From: Cryphonectria parasitica EP155
Taxonomy: Eukaryota; Ascomycota; Sordariomycetes; Diaporthales; Cryphonectriaceae
NCBI RefSeq assembly: GCF_011745365.1
Contig: NW_024468912.1
Coordinates: forward strand, 1,612,001-1,676,000
Reading direction: 5' to 3'
DNA: 64,000 bases
Below the pieces are notes generated by a model. That model was not told the DNA's origin and searched no databases. It saw only the letters and a program-made list of their open reading frames with translations. Positions 56,831-64,000 of this stretch are shown here, in pieces; within the stretch, counting starts at the first letter, position 1, and each line of letters begins with the position of its first letter. The translations under genes and the position numbers were made by a program.

Positions 56831-59800
56831 TATGAAAGCCTACAATTTACCACAAACAGTACTACGAGGACAAACAAAATTGAACTCGACATTGTGGATG
56901 GTTTCCGACTTCCTGCCCAAATGGCTCACTACATCTTCCAGACAAGAGCGAGACAAATATAGAGAGCGAGAGAAGAACAAGAGTGGAGTAAAAAAAGAAA
57001 AGAAAAGCAAAAAGAAAAAGGAAAACACTGTTTCTAATGTTCCAGTGCATTGTGATTATCAAATCTTGCTATTCTCAATACTCTTCTATTTGCACTCTCT
57101 CTTATCACATTTTCCCAGAGTTAAATTAGCAGATTTAGCAGGGGAGGTTTTGGACTTGGTAAATTGCTTCGATTAGGGTCTCTATTCTAGTATACAAGTT
57201 TGCAGCTGACAATAGTGTTGACGATGACTGCACCAAGTGATTTCTGCTTTTGTATATCTTGTCCTAAGATTTTAAGATCAATTTGAAATGTTTCAACTCG
57301 AAACACTACATGTGGTCGCACACGATCACAGAGCATGATTAGTGCTGGTATCAGCAGTATGATCATTCCCTATGACAACTCGACTGAGGTAGCATTAAGT
57401 CGTGCACCATTTTATATTCAAGCTTCCTTCAGCACGTTTTGCTACTGCTCATCAGTCTATTGAGAGCTAAAGGAAGGTAAGGTGAGTGAGGGGAGAGAGA
57501 AACTTTCCAGATCTTTCTTCTGTTATTGTTCTTCTCTTGGGATCTTCATTGACTTTTGAAGCTCATCAATTGGAATAGTCCTGGCTCCTTCTGGTAACAG
57601 ACAAACTCGAAGGACAGTCTTTGTAGACATGAAGTATGATCTCTAGATTCGGAGTGTGGACTTCATTAGCGTAAACTACAGGAGACTTGGAGTGTATATA
57701 TAATATAATGAATATCAATAATGTATCTACTTGTCCTTCTTACAGGTCTAGAACATCTCATGTACTTCCTCGTACTATGGTCACCTGGATATGACTGCTT
57801 CAAAGCTCATCGGGCAGCTGAATACCACTGGTTGAATAGTGAACATGGTTTTGAGACATTGGCTGCAAAACAACATGAGTCACTATCTCATATTCAGTCA
57901 TTTAACTCAACACTTGTCAGCAGCTAGAAAATATGCATAAGACTGATGGAGGCTTCTCAACTAGGGTAATTACTAGTCTCTGTAATGATCATGATGTATT
58001 ACAATAACATGCAAGGACCTTATAACACTTGTACTTGTCAAGGACTTGATTTGCTTCTCCCAGAAATAGAGGGACCACTATTCAAGATTTACATACATTG
58101 GCCACTAGTTTCAGCATCCCTAGTTAAAGCTTGGATGAAGGTTCAAGATTCATAATATGTGACTACTACTAGGTATAATTCAAGTAACCCAGAGCATCAG
58201 TAGACCCCTACTAGGTAGCTTCAGTCTCATCAGACATCTATCTGGAGGATTCAGACTGATAAACATTTTGCCGAAGGACCCGTGAGGATTCGACAGCTAA
58301 GCTCTAGCAGATAGTCGCATATTACTTTCCAAATAGCTTGGCTTTCAAGCTGACAATGGAGGAAGGATGAGAGACGGAAGGCTGTGAGGCCGCCACACAC
58401 ACAATGAATGATACGAATACAGTCGACCCATCTAGGTAGAGTTGGTTTGCCTGCATAATATGAACAACTTAATGCTTACGTTTCCTCTAGAGGACAGTAC
58501 TCAGCTGTGAGATCTCACCGACATACACTCATTCATAGCCATAAGCAGTACCACTAATCGAGGATCAAATATTCAATTGACGTCTACAATGCATGAATAC
58601 CACTCCCGAGTCCCGTTTACCTGGTAATATGAGAGGCTTGCCCCACGGATCTTCTAGCCTTCGGACTCCTCGAGGGCCAGCAGCGGACAGTCAGAACTGC
58701 GTGAACGCCGACACCAGGGCCAGACACCACGCAAGCTGCAAGATAGCTCTCTGAAGATCTCATACCAAGCATGGTGAGGAGGATACCCACCAATGATGCC
58801 AGACTCGGGTCTTCATAACACCGCTGGGTCAGGTTCTGTTGTTCCCCAAGACCCACACCTGCCCGAGCAGGCATCCCGATGACCGTCAAGGCTTTATCTG
58901 GAGGAAGGGATGGGGGAGGGGAGGAAGGCGACTTCTCGTTCGTCAGACGTCGAGAGAGAGAGAAAGTTGTCCTAGTTGGCAGTTGCAAAATGCCTGGGGA
59001 ATAGAGGGAGCCCTCGCAAGCTTTGGCGCGGTGGCTGCACGAAACTTGGACGGAGGGGAGGAAGAGGAGTGAAGAGAGCACTTTTGCTGTCCTCGAGATA
59101 ACAACTGCATGTGGTGATATGTTGCGTTCTCTCTCCCTCCCCCCATCATGGGTCGAAATCAAACCCATACGGAAACGAGAGCGAGTCATGGACGCCTAGC
59201 AATGCAGCAGAAAGAAAGAAGACTCGTCTTCAACAACAATGCCCACCATCTCATCACGATCCACGAAGAGCGTGCATGTGGTCGGTCACCGTCGGGGTTT
59301 CAGCACCCGTGGACCGGCCGCCCAACCCTAAGGTTTCGGGTGCCTCTTCAATCTTAAACAAAGGTGATCAATCATCAGGTGTTCATAGGGCTCCTCTTTG
59401 ACACGGCGCCAGGTGTCACTCTTGCATGTGTCCTAAGAAAAAAAAGACGACAATGCGACATTCCATATTGGAAGAAGTGTCGGGCTGGGGCGGCCCCGCG
59501 CCAGCCCACGGCACTGCACGGCCAAGCCTCGTGGCAGTTTTGGACTTTCTCTTGTCTTGGAAACAAGGCTGGGCTGAATTATCCTTACCACAGTCTTAAA
59601 AATCCCCTTATCACCGCGTCATATCTCACGTGGGATGAATGCACGCAAACGCATGTGGGATAGTCCCATCTTTGATGAGTGTCAACGCATCGCATGGCAC
59701 TCGCAACGTTTGATGGTCGAAACCCGACAAGGCGCCCCTCCACCCTTCGATCGGCACGGCATTTGCAGCATTTGGAAGGTCTGGCGGAATGACAAGCGAT

Positions 59801-59935
59801 GATCGCATATGCGCAGAATGTGTAATATGCACGCACACACGCATACGCACATGTAAACACAAACACGCAAACACAAGGTGGGGCAGAAGGAGAGAAGGAC
59901 CGAGGATTCGAAAGAGGAAGAGGAAGACAGAGACA

Positions 59936-59976
59936 CAGAGAGAGAGAGAGGGCGAGAAAGAGAGAGAGAGAGAAAG
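59936..59976. repeat. (AG)-rich microsatellite
   Basis: Imperfect AG repeat, interrupted by GGCGAGAA. Confidence 0.8.
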
Positions 59977-60551
59977 CGTATCAGCACATCGGCGCACCCA
60001 CACGTTCGCGTGGCATTATTCTCCTTGCGTACGACGCGAGCTCAGGGTGGTAGTAGCACCACCACCAGGCTGGAAGTGGGGGGAGGAGAAGGGGAAACCA
60101 GGTGTCGTGCGACCACACCGTCGTGTCGACGAAACCCAACGCGGCGTTCAGGATCGGCGCAGATGTGCTCCGACGCACGTTGGCACGAGGGATGGCTCCT
60201 ATTTTGTAGAGGTATGCGTGGTCAGCAAGCTGAACACGCTCAGCGCCGCCACATGCTGCACACTCAGACGCATCCGGCCCAACCTGTCTGCTGTCTCACT
60301 GCAGGACAGGCCCAAAACCTTGCCCAAGCCACACAAATCCTGCATATTGAGAAAAGAAAAAAAGCGAAAGCTAGATAGATAAACAGGCAGAACGCTCTAG
60401 TCATGTGTCTATCCGGCGTTCGGCACTGCGAACGAGGAATTAGTGATTCGCCCGGACCGGAAAATACCGCGGAGGGTATGAGTGAGCACATGTGTTTTGA
60501 GTGTTTGTGATTGTGTGAGTGCGCGCGCTTGTTTGAATTGGTGGGTGTGGA

Positions 60552-60576
60552 TGTGTGTGTGTGTGTGTGTGTGTGT
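60552..60576. repeat. (TG)12 microsatellite
   Basis: Perfect TG repeat of about 25 bases. Confidence 0.9.
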
Positions 60577-62011
60577 ATACGTGTACTGTGGTAATATGCA
60601 TGTCGTGTGCGCCATCATTCCGCGCGCAATTTCCCCATTACGAACACAGCTCATCTCTCTCTCGGAGCCGATGTGCCATTGGACTTTTGCATGCCCTTGA
60701 CATCTTGATCCTGATTGATGGCATGTTTTGTGTAGTACGACTACTACTGTATTTGTATGTGCGTGCGTGAGTGAGTGGGTGGACTAGAACCTCTGACACT
60801 GGGCAGGGCCCTGTCTCTCTCTTTTCTTCCGTTCACTGTACTGTATCAAGGTGTATTATTATACTGAGATGTGCTATGTAAAAAAACATTGGGCTATGTA
60901 CTTGTGTGTATGTTCATGCCCTTGTTATTAGCCTCGGCCCGCAGACACGGCCGTATTCACAGGTTTGAACATTAGCGCCGATGACGTTCCCCTTTCGAGG
61001 ACTTATATCCGCGGGGCGGCCACTCATGCTCCGCTGCGAGAACGATGGCGGCTAGACGTGTGCAGCAGGGCCGCAGCAGGACAGGGCCAGGTCGAGAAAA
61101 GAAAAGAGAAATGGTTGACTCCTGGTAGGCTATTGGTTCATCCTGCACGACATGTGCTTGATCCCCTCGAGACGGCAGACAGACATAGGCGCAGTGGGAA
61201 AGGTGAATCACACAGGATTCAGGCTGGGCCAAGGAAAAGGCTTGGCTGGGGGGGCGCCGCCACCCGTGGTGCTCGCTCAGATCATGTTCAGAGCTGATGG
61301 GTGTGTCTTATAGGCCCGTGAATCCTTCGAGATAAGCAGCCAGGACCAGGGCGAGGCCCCCAGAGCATTACCTGCCAGGCACTGAGAGGACAGACGTTGG
61401 CAGCCAAAATGAAGGAGGAAAAAAGAAAGGGACCCACTGCGAAGCCAACATCAATCCCAACAGGCGGGATCGGCGCCCTTCCGCCCTTGTGGCCAGTAAC
61501 AGACCATTTTGACCACTTCAGAGAAGAGGGACCACATATCTCGAGTCCGGGGAGGTAACGCCTCCGTACTGGTGAATTATGCCATTTGTCCATTCGACTC
61601 CACGAGTAGTTTGCCCCTCGCCTCGAAGACCTAGGCCCCCTCCCTTCTCTTCCTCGGTAGAAAGACCCACCGCGGGTGCTCTCAAGTTTCGCTATAGTAG
61701 GTCTCTTGCCCTGTCCTGCCCTGCCGTTGGTGCGGAGGGGCGCAAGCGGCGCAGCGGCCCAAGCCTGCATCGTCTCTCTGCCACGCGACTGGCCTGTCTG
61801 TCATGCTTTAGAACCCCCCTCTTAGGTGCAGCGGACGAAGCAACATCCTCTGTGCCGGATTGGCTTGGACCGGACCCGTCTTGTCCATGTCCCATTTTTC
61901 TCTCTTTCATTTTGTCCCCTCTCTTTTCCTACTCTGCTCTTTCTTCCCTCTTTCCTGTGATGGGCCGAAGGAGTCAGACCCGAGCTGTTGGACCAACCCA
62001 CCCCCTTCCTT

Positions 62012-62029
62012 TCTCTCTCTCTCTCTCTC
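62012..62029. repeat. (TC)9 microsatellite
   Basis: Perfect TC repeat within a pyrimidine-rich stretch. Confidence 0.9.
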
Positions 62030-63382
62030 CCACCCCTCCTCCTCGCATGTGAGACTGCGTGTGGCGTACACACCTCCTTCAAGACCAGCGTGGGGAGGAC
62101 GATAACCTTTTTCTCTCTCACTATTCTGTACTATGTATGCGCAGGCGACATGCACTGATAACGGCACCCGGCAGGATTTTTATGGTGTTATTAGCAAGAC
62201 CCCAGCCCAGCTCTGCCCATTCGCAGATTCCCACCCCCATTCCCCATCCATCCTCTAACCCTGGAATGAGGGTCGACTCCGAAGTGGCCCTCTCTTTTTA
62301 GTCTTTCCTCCTGCCTAAAGTAAATAGCTTTAAAAATGTCGACATGGGTCATGAAAGTGACTGCAGTAGGCCTCACGCGAGGCATCTCTGTCTCCCACCT
62401 TGCAACTTCCTCCGTCCGTCCCGCTCTCGCTCTTTTGTGGTCCCTCCCTAGTCCCTTGTCACTCTCTTGATCTTGCATATGCGTTGCTGCTGCCGTCCCC
62501 TGTTTGTCTGTCACTCCATGTCTATAACGAGCAGCTGGCCAACGGCGTGACGTTGACTCCTTGGTTCCGGTCCTCTTGTTCTTCTCTTTTTTTCCTCATG
62601 TTTCTTTACGATTATCTCTCTATCTCTTCCTATCTTGTTTTTTTCCCCCTCACTCCCTCCCTCATCAGGTTGCAGTGGCCGGGTCGACCCGTGTCGATCC
62701 GCGTCGGAGTCCGTGTAAGCCAACAGTAGAGAAGGACGAGCTGCAGTCACCTCACTTCGTCTAGGGCCAGGTGACGATCACGGTCGGCCGACGGCTCTCT
62801 GCTCTGTCCCTCCACTTTCCTCCCATCTGCTGATCTCATCTCCTACCCCGGGCGACAGTTGTACTGGGAAGAGAGAAACGCAAATAACCCGCCCACAACC
62901 CAGTCAGCAACACATGGTCCCAGCTCCCTCCCAAATATCTTTTTTTGAGATATCCTTGCGATACTTGACTCTTTCTGTCGGGGTCAAATCTCAATATTAA
63001 CTTATTTGAAACCCAACATCAATCTTGGGTCACGAGACCAATTTCAACAGCCCGTCCGTTGCTTGACAGTGCAGCAAAAAAGAACGTGGCGGAAACATCC
63101 GTCGTTCGTCCGTCCACGGCGTCAAACTTTACGCTCGGACGGTAGGGCGGTAAGACGGCAGAGACAAAAGAGACGGGAAGACAAGAAGAAGAAAAGAGAC
63201 AGGAGAAGGAGGAGAAAAGAAAAGAAGGAGAGAAAGAAAAAGAAAAAAAGACTTTAATCAGGGCCAAAATTTCACCTCAGTACTGGACGTCAGACAAAAC
63301 CAACGAAACCCCCTTCTTCCCGAGGGAGGTCCCTCAAAGCATCACCCCACACCCATCATCCTCCCGTGGGTATGTCGTCAAC

Positions 63383-64000
63383 ATGTCGGTGCTCCCAATA
63401 CTTGCACCGCGGGAGAGCGAGGACAGCATCACGATAGTCGGCAGCTCGAGACTGTCGTTTTATCCCATCACCGAGTGGGATATACGAGTCATCATCGTCC
63501 TCTGGGTGCTCTTCTTCGTCACCTCAGTCTTCGTCGTCCTACGCCTATACTCGCGAGTCAAGATCCTGCAGTTCTATGCGCTAGAGGATTATCTCTATAA
63601 TATCGCTTTTGTAAGTCGAATATCCGTCTTGTATGGGATGGGAAGACGTTGTTGGAACATTTCTCGAGCACGTCGCCCCCAATACGATACCACTTCGTAG
63701 AATGAGTAATGACTGACATGATCGGCTTCGTCCGTCCGTCCTTGCCCCAGACCATCCTCCTCGCCTACAATGCCATAATAACCTTCTACTCGTACCATGG
63801 CCTGGGCAGCCAGCTCCTCTCGGTCATGACCACAGCCGACGTGCGTCTTGCGGTCGTCTTCGAGAACGTCCTCTTCGACCTGGCCTCGTTGGGTCTCCTG
63901 ATCGCCAAGTCGTCGCTCATCTCGTTCCTCATGCGGCTTGTGCCGCAGCACCACTCCCTCTTCTGCTGGCGCGTGCTCATCATCGGGCCCCTCTTCGTCC
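63383..64000 (+). CDS. Pth11-like / rhodopsin-domain membrane receptor (partial)
   Basis: Incomplete at the window end. Exon 1 is 63383-63610 and exon 2 starts at 63751, with a GTAAGT donor and CCCCAG acceptor in phase 0; 159 residues are visible. After an N-terminal luminal or extracellular segment come hydrophobic helices (VIIVLWVLFFVTSVFVVLRLY, ILLAYNAIITFYSY, LASLGLLIAKSSLISFLM). The short HGLG motif between helices 2 and 3 and the KSS-x-I-x-F helix match the fungal rhodopsin-like domain of Pth11-related receptors (PF20684 type), which sense surface or nutrient cues. Topology and family are fairly clear; the ligand is unknown and the 3' part cannot be judged. Confidence 0.75.

Larger units (their letters stand above)
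56831..63382. other. Long gene-free region
   Basis: 56.8-58.6 kb is AT-rich with no supported frames. 58.6-63.4 kb is pyrimidine/purine-skewed with several microsatellites and many chance frames (for example 58617-59189 and 59789-60382) that show no motifs. The last kilobase is pyrimidine-rich leader and promoter of the receptor gene. Confidence 0.5.

Noticed and set aside
58617..60382. Frames of 190 codons (minus) and 197 codons (plus)
   Set aside because: They run through AG and TG microsatellites and simple sequence and show no domain-like segments.
1..64000. CRISPR array, prophage, insertion sequence or bacterial operon
   Set aside because: No regularly spaced repeats, no transposase or phage genes; spliced eukaryotic genes throughout.

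Overview
The window is chromosomal DNA of a filamentous ascomycete (Pezizomycotina; a Sordariomycete-like species is my inference). Most genes are interrupted by introns of roughly 50-160 bases with GTRNGT donors, CTRAC or TACTAAC branch sites and YAG acceptors. Coding exons are GC-rich at third positions. The products include typically fungal families: Zn2Cys6 and C2H2 regulators, a spherulin-4 protein, GPI-anchored and cysteine-rich secreted proteins, a Pth11-like receptor and an OTT_1508-type deaminase. I found no transposon with a reading frame, rRNA, convincing tRNA or CRISPR. All joined exon models below were assembled by eye by requiring frame and splice-site agreement; none is backed by RNA.

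Layout. 0-9 kb: an unknown ORF convergent with the clamp-loader gene RFC3, a secreted acid phosphatase and a spherulin-4-like cell-surface protein. 9.3-18.4 kb: a three-exon 66-residue CYSTM gene with a stress-element-like upstream region, a hairpin-rich patch, a probable pseudogene, a GPI-anchored secreted protein and a 99-residue protein whose intron appears to be GC-AG. 18.8-27.4 kb: a YbjQ-type protein, a stand-alone caspase-like protein, a DUF6594-type membrane protein convergent with it, and a Uls1/Ris1-like SNF2-RING ATPase. 29-33 kb: a secreted aspartic protease, a membrane-anchored SET-domain protein and an unrecognised 89-residue protein. 35.6-44.8 kb: a cupredoxin, a short-chain dehydrogenase, a three-finger C2H2 protein divergent from an OTT_1508-like deaminase, and a cysteine-rich secreted protein. 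45.4-55.9 kb, all minus strand: a large Zn2Cys6 regulator, the ER lectin YOS9 and an 834-residue protein of unknown function. 55.9-63.4 kb is a long AT-rich, then microsatellite-rich, gene-free stretch leading to a Pth11-like receptor cut by the window end.

How genes may work together. Core functions (RFC3, Uls1-like ATPase, YOS9) are interspersed with accessory ones. At least seven products carry signal peptides and act outside the cell or at its surface (phosphatase, spherulin-4, GPI protein, aspartic protease, cupredoxin, cysteine-rich protein, and the receptor in the plasma membrane). The least ordinary content is three conflict- or death-type families within about 22 kb: the caspase-like protein, the neighbouring DUF6594 membrane protein and the deaminase. 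A functional link between them is only an inference from proximity and family.
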